A stretch of 64,000 nucleotides of DNA from Malania oleifera (lineage: Eukaryota > Streptophyta > Magnoliopsida > Santalales > Ximeniaceae). Where the stretch lies: assembly GCF_029873635.1 (NCBI RefSeq), contig NC_080428.1, forward strand, positions 61,429,957-61,493,956, read 5' to 3'. The translations under genes and the position numbers were made by a program. Below the pieces are notes generated by a model, which did not search any database, was not told the origin of the DNA, and saw nothing but the letters and a program-made list of their open reading frames with translations. Below, one piece after another: positions 34,341-46,739 of the stretch. How positions within the stretch are numbered: the first letter of the stretch is position 1; each line of letters starts with the position of its first letter.

Positions 34341-37203
34341 CTCCTGAAGCTTAAAGAAGCTTTAGGAGGCTTTTTATTTCATTCATTCATTCATTCTTCT
34401 TCTTCTTCTTCTTCTTCTTTTCTTTTTTTTTTTTTTCCCTGCGCGTGCAGGTACTCTTTCTCTCTCTTCATTCTCTCTCCCTCTCTCATCGATTTCGTGA
34501 CAGATTTTTGCCCGATCAAAAATCCGAAGATATCGCTGGACTCCATTCTTTATTGCCGTCATTTCTACCGGAGCGGATCAATGGTAGGAGCGGCGTAGGA
34601 GTATCCCTTGGGGTAAGCTATTTCCCCATTTTTCTTTAATTTCTTGTAAATTATAAGCCCAATTAATGAACGGATACCACCACGAGAATCTAGGAATGAT
34701 TTTCTACAAGTCTAGAGGGACGGAATTCTCGTGGGGGTGTCAGGCCAAAATCCCAAATTTGGGGTGCGGGGTTATTAAGAGGTTTATTCTTCATTAATTA
34801 GCATTAATTTGGAAATGCTAAAATATTGAGCATTTGGGGCTGAAGTAGGATTTCTGGAATTTAGAGCCAGGGTGAGCGCCGCGGGTGTAATTTTGGGACC
34901 CGCAGGTAAAATTTAGAAAATTAAGTGGGGCTGTTAAATGTTAGTTTAAATATTAATTTGAGTTATATGGAACCTAGGGAAGGTTAGATGAGTATTATTT
35001 TGGAGAAATGGATTAATTAATCTAGGAAAAATATAAATTGCAGGAGTTGAATTTCGGGCGCCAAAGGCGTAGGAGTTGAGGTGTTAACGAGACTCTCAGT
35101 AAGTCAGGTAAGGGGAATAAATTATAACAGTATTTTTAGAATTACTGTGTGAATTAAGATGTGAAATTGAGCATATGGTATTTTTCCTGAAAGTTATTAT
35201 GATATAAATATTAGATAAATTGTGTGGCATGTGAGTAATATTAAATTGTAAATATTAAATGAAAACTGTGTGGTATGTGGTTTATATTGTAAAATGTGTA
35301 ATATAACGATGTGTATTTTTTGAGAAAAATATTAAAACGAGAATGATTGATGTGATTAGTGAAAAACAATGAAATGTGATATTTATGCGTGAGTAGAGAT
35401 TATTAGCATGAAAAATGAGTTTGAACAAATTACTGATATGAGTATTTTGGGAAATATGGAAACACGTGAAATACGATATATATTATTATGAGATGATGAA
35501 ATGCGCACAGAAAATGATGAGAATATTTATATTGAACCGAATTGTAATTTACTAAAAAATGATTGATGATATGCCAACATCGCACAATAATTGTGGTTGA
35601 GTGGTATTCCTTTCCTACTGATGCCGTTGGGGAGGTATGCTTAGTAGCGAGATTATATGTATGAAGTTCCTGCTGATGTCGTTGGGGAGGTATGCTTAGT
35701 ATGGAAATTGTATTATGAAGTTCCTACTGATGCCGTTGGGGAGGTATGCTTAGTATGGAGACTGTGTGTGTGTGTGTGAAGTTCCAACTGATGTCGTTGG
35801 GGAGGTATGGTCAGTATGGAGACTGTGTGTGTGTGTGTGTGTGTGAAGTCCCTACTGATGCCGTTGGGGAGGTATGCTCAGTATGGAGACTATGTGTGTA
35901 TGTGAAGTCCCTACTGATGTCGTTGGGGAGGTATGCTCAGTATGGAGACTATGTGTGTGCGCGTGAAGTTCCTACTGATGCTGTTGGGGAAGTATGCTCA
36001 GTATGGAGACTGTGTGTGTGTGTGTGTGTGTGTGATTCATCCCTACTGATGTCGTTGGGGAGGTATGCTCAGTATGAAGACTATGTGTGTATGTGAAGTC
36101 CCTACTAATGTCGTTGGGGAGGTATGCTTAGTATGGAGACTATGTGTGTATGTGAAGAGGTATGGTCAGTATGGAGACTGTGTGTGTGCGCATGAAGTTC
36201 TTACTGATGTCGTTGGGGAGGTATGCTCAATATGGAGACTATGTGTGTGTGTGAGAGATTCCTACTGATGCCGTTGGAGAGATATGCTTAGTATAGAAAT
36301 CGTGAATATGTTGAAAATGGGAATTATGTGATCTAATGTATTATGTAAAGTATATAAATGTGAATTTATGTATATATAGATATGTAATGAGTTAAAATGG
36401 GAAATGATTATGAGAAATGAAAGAATGTGTGTTTTATGAAATAAATAGTTGAGGCGAAGTGAAACTCTCCGCGTGAGGGCTTAGTAAGTAAGGTGAGTGC
36501 CCTGATAGGTATCAGATGTAGCCATTCCTGGCTACATAATGTGTTAGGGCAGAGGGAAGCTAACTATATGGGCGGGTAACCTTCCTTATTCTCAGGAACT
36601 TCGTGGTAAATATGTGTTGGAAATTATTGAATTTAAGAAATGGTTTTAAAGCTTATAAAAGCTTGTGCTGTATATTTATATGATTATAAGAATGTGTGTT
36701 TTTCAGTATTTTGTCATATGAAACGATGGTTTGAAAAGTAAAGTGTATTATAACTGAACTCATATGGCCATACACTGTAAATAATTTATTCCTTCTTACT
36801 AAGATGTGTCTCACCCAAATTATCTAAATTTTTCAGGGGACAGAGATAGGTCAGGTGGTAGAGCTCCGTGATCATAGGGAGCTAGGACCCTGATATATAG
36901 GGTGAGTTTGGACTTGGGAGGTGTGATTCCCTAGGGTTGTGTTGTTTTTGGATATGAGATAGTATTGTGTATATGTGTATATGGATACTCTGGGTATTGT
37001 ATTTTGACTGATATGTGTATATTGTCTTCCGCTGTTAGGTTGTATAATAAAATAACTTTTTACCCGATGCCTAATGCGGGTCAGTTCGTATGAATGATAG
37101 TAGGATTATTGACGTGGCCAATTTGTAGATTTATGACATGATTATTTATTTATTATTGATATTGAGAAAAAAAATAATTTGTATGAAAATTCGGGGCGTC
37201 ATA
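34123..37203 (+). repeat. Gypsy-A 3' LTR
   Basis: 3081 bp, starting TGTAATAACCC after the polypurine tract. Carries the same simple repeats, minisatellite and conserved blocks as the 5' LTR. Confidence 0.92.
35612..36292 (+). repeat. 60-bp minisatellite in Gypsy-A 3' LTR
   Basis: About twelve units, the TG run varying from a few to more than ten repeats; one unit is partial near 36156. Copy number differs from the other LTR, as expected of an unstable tandem array. Confidence 0.9.
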
Positions 37204-37849
37204 GGGCCGATCAGACTGTCAGAGTTTAATTGACTTACCCTGATCATCCAGCCAGGAGAGGTCCCACCTTCGGGCTGCACAACCCTGTCATGAGGGGTTA
37301 AATCATGACATACAGTCATCTATGGAAATTTTCTTAGATATTATAAGTATAAGTAGATTTCCAAAAGTAGTAGTAGTATTATGAAAAATAAATTTATGTA
37401 GTTTTAATATATGTTATTTATACCAGTATTTATAATTTCAGTTATCCATGATATTAATTCTAAATCAGATTATTTATACAAAAATATAACTCAGTAGCCA
37501 CACACTAGTAATAGTATGTTTCGTCTTATTGAGCATTGGCTCATCCTAGTGTTGAATTATTTTTCAGGTGAATTAGCTAGGCGAGCGAAGCAGGCTCGCA
37601 GGTAGAGGGGCTGTGTACTGCCCTTTTTGAGAGTGAGTATTTTGAGTGGCATGCTTTTGTAAACCCTTGGTTAGTAAGGGTAGTTTTGAGAGAACAGTGA
37701 TGCTTTTATATTGTGGGTTGATTTATAACTCTGGTATTGTATTATATGTGGATTTATTTTATATGATTGACATTTAGTTGTTTAGGTTAATGTTTGAATT
37801 TATAATTAGGGAAAAAGATTTTATTTTATTACCGGGTTGTTTCATATAG

Positions 37850-39295
37850 TATTTGCATTGGATAAGTTTAGATCTTATCTTCTTGGTTCTCCTGCCATAA
37901 TATTCACTAACCATGCAGCTCTGAAATTTCTACTGTCAAAAAAGGACACTAAGCCAAGGCTAGTAAGATGGATACTCTTGCTACAAGAATTTGATCTCAC
38001 AATAAAAGATAAAAAAGGAGTGGAAAACGTGGTGGCAGATAACCTTTCTCAACTTCAACAAGAAGTTTCTAAGAAGTTTTCTTTAATTCCTGATTATTTT
38101 CCTGATGAACAATTATTTGTAGTTGAATCTTTACCATGGTATGCTGATATTGTGAATTTCTTGGTCACAGGGAAAACTCCACCTTGTTGGAATGCTCAGG
38201 ACAACAGAAGGTTGAAGGCTGAAGTTAAAAATTTCTTTTACGATGATCCTTATCTCTTTAAATATTGTCCAGATTAGATCATTATGAAGTGTGTGCCTAA
38301 CAATGAAATTTATGGTGTTTTAAATTGTTGCCACACAGAAGCTTGTGGTGGGCATTTTTCCGCCCACAAAATAGTGGCTAAAGTTCTTCAAAGTGGGTTT
38401 TATTGGCCAAGTATGTTTAAGATGCTTTGAGTTTCTATAAAGCTTGTGAACCTTGTCAAAAATTAAGAGGAATCACTAGGAGAAACGTGATGCCTTTGCA
38501 TCCTATACTAGTGATTGAAATTTTTGATTGTTGGGGTATAGATTTCATGAGACCATTTCATTTTTCTTATAACTATTTATACATTTTGATCGCCGTTGAT
38601 TATGTTTTTAAATGGGTTGAGGCAGTCCCTTGCAGGACTAATGACCATCAAGTGGTTATAAAATTTTTTGAAAGAAAACATTTTTGCAAGGTTTGACATG
38701 CCTAAAGCCATAATTAGTGATCAAGGCACGCACTTTTGCAACAAACATGTTTCAGCCTTATTGAAGAAATATGGTATCCATCACAAAATATTTACTGCTT
38801 ACCATCCTCAAACGAATGGACAAGGAAGGATTGACATTTAAGATTGTCTGATAGCTTGTGGACCTATAGAACAACTTTTAAAACCATTTTAGGCATGTCT
38901 TCATATAGATTAGTATATGGTAAGGCTTGCCATTTGCCTGTACAGCTGGAACATAGGGCATATTGGGCTATTAAACAATGTAATTTTAACATTCACGATG
39001 CTGGTTGTGTGAGAAAATTGTTGTTATATGAATTGGATGAGATGAGGATGGATGCTTATAACAATTCTTAATTGTCCAAGAAAAGAATGAAGGACTTTCA
39101 TAATAAACACATTTAGCATAAGACTTTTGAGCCCAACCAACGTGTGTTATTGTACAACTCTCGACTGCATTTGTTTCCTGGTAATTTAAGGTCTTGGTGG
39201 AGTGGGCCTTTTGTGGTAAAAATTGTTTTTCCTTATAGTGTTGTAGAGATTTAGAATCTTCACAATGGTAACGTTTTTAAGGTTAATGGTTAAAG
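37850..39295 (+). pseudogene. Athila RNase H end and integrase remnant
   Basis: Starts with FALDKFRSYLLGSPAIIFTN, the second part of RNase H, then an HHCC integrase zinc region (CHTEACGGHFSAHK, CEPCQKL near 38325-38470) and the integrase core near 38510-39060. Broken; ends where solo LTR B2 begins. Confidence 0.85.
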
Positions 39296-40418
39296 TGTAA
39301 TGACCCGAAGAATAATAGCATTATAATAATAAAGAGGGAAAGAAAATAGATACAGAAACAGAAGGAGGCCGTAGACTTTGTCGACGAACGCGGAGCATTT
39401 CGATGACATTGCATTTTGGGGAATAAAATAATTTCAAGGAAATGGCCAAGCTTCGTCAACGAATACAGGGTTTCATCGACGAAGGTTTGAAGGATTTCGT
39501 TGATGAATACAGGGCTTCGTTGATGAGAAAATACCGAGAAACAGTTCGGGCTGTTCTGAGTTTCGTCGACGAATATAAGGCTTCGTCAACGAATTTACTG
39601 AAAGACTCGTCGACGAGGTGACGTGTCTCGTCGATGAATCTGACCCTATAAGTAGAAAAAGCTCGAATTTTTAGAATAATTTCTGGCTTCTCTCTCTCTC
39701 CTCTCTCTCTCTCTCTACGTCACTCTCTCCCTTCTCTCTTCGATCTCGGCCCCTCCAGTTGCCAAAAATCGATGATCCGAAGCCTCCACGACGCTCCTAG
39801 CATAGTTCTCTACAAGTCTTCCGGAGCGAATCGTTGGGAAAACGAAGTTGGATTTCATCCCAAATTCAGGGTAAGACCTTTTAACCTATTTTTGGCCTTA
39901 TGGTAGTTATAAGAAATGATGTAGGTGATGAAATATTGATATTTAGTTCTAACAAATATTATTTTCAAGCTGTTTTGTAAAAGGCCTTGCGGGTGTTAAG
40001 CTAGTATTCCATAGGGGCTTTCCAGTAGTCAGGTAAGGGAAATATGCTATGCTAGGTATTTTTAAAATATTATACAGTTTATTTAATGATGAAAATTATG
40101 TATTACAGTATCGTGTGGCTTTTGAATATGAATATAGTACGATTATAAGTTTTACGATATTTCAGTATCCTGATTTTACGATATTTTAGTACCATGATTT
40201 TATGGATTTTAGTACCATGATTTTATGAATCTCAGTACCATGATTACACGAATATCAGTATTATGATTATGCAATTTCAGTATTATGACTATATAGTTTC
40301 AGTATTATGATTATGCAGTTTTAGTGTTATGATTATACAGTTCTCAGTATTACGAAATATGAATTACAGTATAATTATGCAGCATCATGGTAATTTCAGT
40401 ACTTCAGAATCATGGTAA

Positions 40419-40468
<50 letters not shown>

Positions 40469-41374
40469 TATTATATGATATCAGATCCCGTTGGACTTGC
40501 AGCTACAGAGCACGGTACCATTGCTACAGATACTATGTTACTTATGAGTGTAACCACCTATTCAGATAATACGTGGTAAGGTCAATCACCTAGGCCCTTG
40601 AAGAGGTTAGGCTCCCCATCCAGATATGGGTTGAGGTAGGCAGATTGATCGATGGAGTATAGTGATTTATTCTTAGTTGGCCAGTCAGGGTAAATCCCGC
40701 CTACGGGCCGCACAACCCTGTCATAAGGGGGTAAGTCATGACACACAGATAGCCATAAGGAATAGTTTTAGTTATTATTACGTATGTATAGATTTGCAGA
40801 AACAGGGGACATACTTACTTATACTAGAAGTATTTTGAATAATATTCTTCGATACTGACATGTTAAGTAATAGGGGCAGGGGTGATGAATTTTATCATTT
40901 ATACTTTATTTATATATCCAGTTATACATGTTTATTTGAAAACAGATTTTCATAATATAGTAGCTCATTTGCCACACACTAGTAATAACATATTTCTTCT
41001 TACTGAGCGTTGACTCATCCTAGTGTTGAATTATTTTTTAGGTGATCCAGGTAAGCGAGCAGATCAGGCTCGCAGGTAGAGGGGCTTCAGTGGTGCCCTA
41101 TCAGAGAGTAAGTACATTTTTGGGAATGATTTTGTATACCCTAACTAGTTAAGGGTGCTTTGGGGAACAGAGATATGTGTATATTTTTGGGAAACATGTA
41201 GCACTCTGGTATTGTGTGGTATGGTGTTGTATATATTTACATATGGATATGTTTATTCAGTTTTTGCTTCTTGCTGCTTAGGTTAATGAATGAGTTTACC
41301 CCCCCCCCTCGGTATGGTATCAGAGTATGTAGAGTATATATATATAAAATTAGTTTATTAAGCAGGTTGTTACA
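39296..41374 (+). mobile_element. solo LTR B2 (B family) (fossil)
   Basis: A 2079-bp LTR from TGTAATGACCCGAAGAAT to GCAGGTTGTTACA, flanked by TAAAG (39291-39295) and CAAAG (41375-41379). It interrupts Athila just after the integrase region. Many CGTCGACGA-type motifs at 39375-39640 and a GAGCGTTGACTCATCC block near 41003. An AT microsatellite lies at 40422-40461. No coding region. Confidence 0.88.
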
Positions 41375-41379
41375 CAAAG

Positions 41380-42683
41380 GCTCAAGCCTTTTATCTCCAA
41401 CTTTGCACCTGAGGAATCTACTCTACGTCTGCTTGATCCCACTTATAATAGTTTTTTTTATTTGTATTTTTATTTTTCCCATTGTTTTCTTTTGTTCTTT
41501 AGTTGTTATTTCTTATTCCCTATGATTGTTTTCTTTTCAAAGCGGTTCAAGTACTTCTTCTTTTTCCTTTATCTTGTAATTTTCCTTTATTTCTTTGTTC
41601 ATTTTACAGTTGTTTTGCTTTATTTTTGACTGCTCTCTTGGGTAAATTCTTTCATTTCTCATGCATCATTGAGGACAATGCTACATTCTAGTTGGGGGCT
41701 GGAAGAGAATTTACCCTGTGGTTTACCTTGGGAAAATATTGTTATGGAGCTCAAAGCACACTAAATTCCTCATTTGTGAACATTAAATGCCAAAATTTTC
41801 TCTTGAGGATATGGAACATGTAGGATATAGTACAATCAAAGTTTAAATCAAAAGAGATTTTTATCCATTTCACTTAGTTTCATCCAAGGGAAGGAGGTTG
41901 AAAGTCTTGCTACACACAGTCTTGCTACACACACTACACAAGTTAGAAAATTTAGAACGACTACCTTAGATCATTTTTGGTTGATATACACTTCAATTGT
42001 TTTGGACTCTAATGAAACATATCCTAATGGCTTAGAAAAAAAAAAGTTTGAAGCAAATGAAAATAATAAATAAGCCAAGGATTGATTGCAAGAAGGAAAG
42101 AACAAAAAAAAAAAAAAGAACAAAAAAAAAAAAAGAAGAGGGAAGCAATTGTCTATTGAAAAGGAATACCTATTACCGAGGTCTTAACTAAACAAAAAGC
42201 GGGTACCTTTTAAAGCATAGTAGCGTGAAAGCCACCTTTGAACATTTATGCACTAGAAACAACTACCTACTACCGGGGTCCTAACTAATCAAGAAAGTAG
42301 ATGTCTTTTAAAGTGTAATAGTGTGAAAGCCGCCAATACTATGGTTTTGAATTAGAGTAAAATCGTGCGGTTGTCTTAGACTAATTGTTGTGATTGAAAT
42401 TGTTAATGTCTATTGGTAGTCAATTTTTGGAATTCTGATCATTTCTTGTACACATGAACTATGTTACACTCCATTTCCTTGGTTGAGTTACTAGATGGTG
42501 TATAAATTTTTCAGTTGATACTTAACTTGGGTTAATCTGTGTCATGTGTTACTAAACTCAGTAAGCATATTTTCATGGCATGTAATTTTCATAAATATTG
42601 GAATTTTAGTTGTCATTCCCTTGGTTTGAATGCATTCACGTTATTTGTTAGAAACTAATAAAACGTTAATTTGGGGGGGGGGG
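41380..42683 (+). other. Athila region between integrase and 3' LTR
   Basis: No coding is recognised. The phrase CATTGAGGACAATGCTACAT (near 41666) followed by AGTTGGGGG is a known landmark of Athila 3' regions. It ends in a polypurine tract with about 12 G next to the LTR start at 42684. No envelope-like reading frame was recognised. Confidence 0.65.
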
Positions 42684-43514
42684 TGTGTGATTACGCGTCA
42701 AAAATAGGGTAATTCGGCATTTATATTCATGCATTAAAGGTCATAATTTTAATTAAATGCTCGATTATGTCCATCATTTTAATCAATTAGTTTGTTCGAT
42801 AATTATCCTATTTTGTCGATGAAATTTATGGTCATTCTGTTTTAATATTGCGGGACAATTTTTAGAGATCAAGATTGAAATTAAAAATGTACATGAAGCC
42901 ATGCATGTACTTGTGCATTGTCATGTTCGCAATGAGAGCCCGTGTACGTGTGTGAAGGAACCCAACCACGTGAAGAAGCATGGAGTGAAGGCCGCGTACT
43001 GGGTTTAGAAAGGAACTTGAAGGGCCGTGGGTTTCTTACGTGAGCTTAGGACTGCCAAGGCTATGAGTGTGGGCTTATGAAGAGTAGTTGGGCTGGAAAA
43101 TTTTGGAAGGCAGCCGTGAGTTTGTGTGTTGGAGGAACCAAAAGAAAACCCAAAGGAAACAACAACAAAAGAATAAAAGGAGGTGGGCCGGGTCTATTGA
43201 TGTGACCTGGCCATGCATTTAAAAAATTTGTGTGTGTGTGTGTGTTTTATTTTGTTGGGCTAGCATATAAAGGAGAGAGGCGCTGGGCGCTATGTGTGTG
43301 TGTGAGTTTGTGGGGGTTTTTTATGCTTTGAAAAGTCAAATAAATGGGGAGACTTGAAAGAGGTGGTAGGGTTTTTTTTTTAGAAGGTTTATTTTTCCGT
43401 GTTTTTTTTTGGGGGAGCTACGGAAAGGGGGGCTTTGCGCATCGCTGCTGAAGAACACAGTAGTCGTAGCTGCTATGTTGGGACCTTCTCACAGCATCTC
43501 CTCAACCTCTCCAT

Positions 43515-43576
<62 letters not shown>

Positions 43577-44211
43577 TTGTTTATTATTTTTAATAATTAT
43601 TATAATACATTATTTGACTAGTTTTAATGTTGAATTGAATATTTTCCTTTTCTTTATTATTTGAGAGGTTTATTAGATTAATCAATGTCTTGTCTTTTAT
43701 TTTATTATTTTGAATGCTTTCAAAGTTGAATTAATTTGTTGTTTTAATTTAGATTGCATTTAGTCTAATGTTTGGAATGATTTTAGGATAGATTAATTAG
43801 TTCTTTAATTTTAATATACATCCAGAATATTGTTATTTTATTATTTTATTTTATTTTATTATTGCAATGATTTATTATGGAAGTAAATTGATCCGAAAAC
43901 TTCGAATTGCAAGCATGAGGGGCTAAATTCGGTAACTTAGGTTGTGGGTCAATGTCGATTGCTTTCCATGATTTACTAGTTTTCCTACCATATTATTGTT
44001 AAACTTTTATTTGACTAAAACCAAAAATTGAAGGTATTGTTAATAAATCGTTGGCTTTTATTTCTTGTTTTGTTGTTGTCGTTAGGCACATCAAAACCTT
44101 GATTTAATCTAAGATTTTCGTCAATTAATTTTTATATGAAATTTGGTTGATGCTCAATGAGAGTTTATATTTTCTTCCGGTTGGATGTGGCAAATTTACT
44201 CGCGCTTTAGT

Positions 44212-46449
44212 TGCAACACCCCCAACCTGCCATGTGGTCCCGGAGTGCTACTTTAGTGACGTCAGTGTACCTGATACCTTATTCATCAAATATAAAACAC
44301 ACATAGGCATCAAAAATAAAATATAAAATCCTCAAATTATATTACCAGAGTTCTAATTATCTTTATACACAAATATATCTATTTTCACATAATTACATCC
44401 CACAAAACTAAAAAAAAAATAAAATATCTATTTACACACTACCTACATAAAATTCACACCACTAGCCCCGCTCCTCTAGCCTGCTAGACCCGATCTATAG
44501 GATTCCCTGAAAAGACAGTTTGTAAAGTAGGGGTGAGACACAACTGAGTAAGGGAAAGACTAAGTTATTGTCAGTGTGTGGCTATCATGCATTTAATGTA
44601 CAAAAAATAACCAGTTCACTAAATAGATAAACACATTTATGAAAACATTCTTAATTTACACTCACACACAAAATTAGCCGAGGATAGGGAAGATTACCCA
44701 TCCATATAAGTAGCTTCCCTCTGCTCTAGTACCATTATTGTTACCAGGGCACTCACATTTCTCAGTAAGTCCTCAAAGTTATATTATTAATTAACCATAT
44801 TCACATAAATTAACAGATATGCATATAAGACACTCTTTGTGACAAACACGCCATTTACATCCCCATGTCATGGGTTGTGCAGCCCAAAAGCTGGACTAAG
44901 CCTAGGTTATCAACCCAAACAAAGTCAAAAACAACATCCTCTACAAACACATCTGTAGGCAACCACAGCAAAGTTGTAGGTCCGACGCCTTTACTTCAAC
45001 CTCACGCAGGCAGTCGGCTGGACCCCCTACACTTCTATCCAGATAGTGTGGGTGCACATGGTCTAACTAGCAATAGTACCGTGCTCACAATATACTGGTC
45101 CCCAAGGTTCCTAAAGCATATTATGCAATTTAGATAATAGAAATCACCATTTAAAATATTAATTTATATATATTTCTTATTATTCCAAACACTTAGCCCC
45201 CGGCCACAAAATATAACCCGGCATGTAGCCATCAATTAAAACTCGGTCATCGGCCATCAAATAATAATCCTGGCCATTGGCCAATCAAATAACACCCGGC
45301 CATTAGCCGTTAATTCAAACACCTGCATTTCATAAACAATTCCAGTATTTTCACAAGCATTTCCAGTATTTCTCAACAATTTCACTATTTCTCAAACAAT
45401 TCAGTATTTCAAAATCTTAAATCCAGATATAGAATAATCCATACAAATTAAGTCATCTGCCATACAATTTTCCACATTTTAACATATCCATATAAATAAA
45501 CAAACTTTTCACCGTTCATTTTATTCAAAAATACCATACCATATATCTTAGGTTTATAAAATTCATTTCGAACGGTTGGTTTTCAAAATAACCTTTAAAT
45601 GCCCAAATGAATAAATAAATAATTAAATAAATAAACAAATATTTATATTTACATAAACATAACAATTTAATAGATTCAAATTTCATAAAATTACTGACTT
45701 AACTTAATCTCCTTACCTGATTCTTGAAAAAGCCTGACAACACCCTGGCCTACGCCCTAGGTGTTCAAAAACCCCTGAATCCTGAAATTCAAATTTCACT
45801 ATATTATTCGTCACAATTCTTAAAACAACTTTCTCTAAAATTTCCTTAGGTTTTGAATACCCTAAATAACCGAATAAAATCCTAAATTATCAAACTTACC
45901 CTCGATTTAGGATTGGTACCCCGGAACTCCAATTCAAAAACTCGCTCCGACTAGAATGTAGAGAATCTTCCCACAAGTCTCCTAAAAATTTTTGTTCGTT
46001 AATGGGACTTTTAAGAGAAATTGAGGTAAGTTGGAGATTTGACCTTATCCCAAGAGATATGCCTACGCCACTCCTACAACATATCCGCTTTAGTAGAAAT
46101 GTTGGTGGCGGCGAGCAGAGTCTAACGGTATTTTCGGATTTTTGATCGGCCGAATAATGAAGACGAGGTGGAGGAGAGTGAGAGAGAGGAGCGGAGGAGT
46201 GAATAGAGAAATGAAATTGCGCAAAGGTGGGGCGGCGGCTCTTTGTGTCAATCCCAAGATTGAAGTCTTAGGATTGATGTGCTTCACCTTTATCCATATA
46301 ACATATATTATTATAACATTATATTATAATTATATTATATTAATTAATTAATAATAAATAAATAATTAATTAATTTTAATTTTAATTTTTTAATAATAAT
46401 ATTTTTAATTAATTTTTTTTTATTTTTTATTTTTTTTAAGATCACTACA
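44212..46449 (-). repeat. Gypsy-C 3' LTR
   Basis: 2238 bp. On the minus strand it starts TGTAGTGATC after a GAAGAGGAGAA polypurine tract. It aligns with 50573-52816 throughout. Confidence 0.92.
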
Positions 46450-46739
46450 TTCTCCTCTTCTAACAAAAATTTCGTCCTTGAAATTTATTAACTATTACTA
46501 GTCACATTCTTAACTCACGATCCATGTCTACAAAAAAGTCGGTAACCACCCACATAGCAGCCCCGTCCCAAGTTTATTAACTACTATCACTTATGGCGAA
46601 GGAATACTGTGGTTACAATACTGCCTTTGGGAAATTACAATAACCATAATAAATTTTCCCAAAGACTATCCATAATTAAAACTATACAAAACTAACTACG
46701 CAACCTACTATAATCCCTCCATATACAAGCATACCCTTA

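Larger units (their letters stand above)
24426..37203 (+). mobile_element. Gypsy-A, Tekay/Del-like chromovirus (fossil)
   Basis: Inserted in solo LTR B1, with a perfect GGGCC duplication at 24421-24425 and 37204-37208. The LTRs are 24426-29532 (carrying nested solo LTR B3) and 34123-37203, each about 3 kb of own sequence. The primer-binding site at 29535-29546 (TGGTATCAAAGC) is initiator-Met-like, and a polypurine tract AGGAGGGGAGAA precedes the 3' LTR. Gag, protease, reverse transcriptase and RNase H are recognisable, and integrase in part. Broken, with about ten breaks plus the Cassandra insertion. The LTR copies are only a few percent apart by eye outside the minisatellite, so it is one of the younger insertions. 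Confidence 0.9.
23117..37844 (+). mobile_element. solo LTR B1 (B family), split by Gypsy-A (fossil)
   Basis: The LTR pieces are 23117-24425 and about 37209-37844, running from TGTCACGACCCGAAG to GGGTTGTTTCA. A perfect five-base duplication TATAG flanks it (23112-23116 and 37845-37849). Removing it restores the Athila RNase H reading context. It aligns along its length with B2. It has no coding region of its own. Confidence 0.88.

Noticed and set aside
35746-36268. Open frames across the Gypsy-A minisatellite with Cys/Val-rich repeated peptides
   Set aside because: They arise from the 60-bp tandem units and TG runs, lie in an LTR, and differ in length with unit number.
41391-42683. Possible envelope-like gene in the Athila 3' region
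   Set aside because: No long frame or membrane-protein pattern was recognised; the open frames are short and U-rich-derived.
43399-43621. Small open frames near a CT run in the Athila 3' LTR
   Set aside because: They include the CT microsatellite translated as Ser-Leu repeats; LTR sequence, not a gene.
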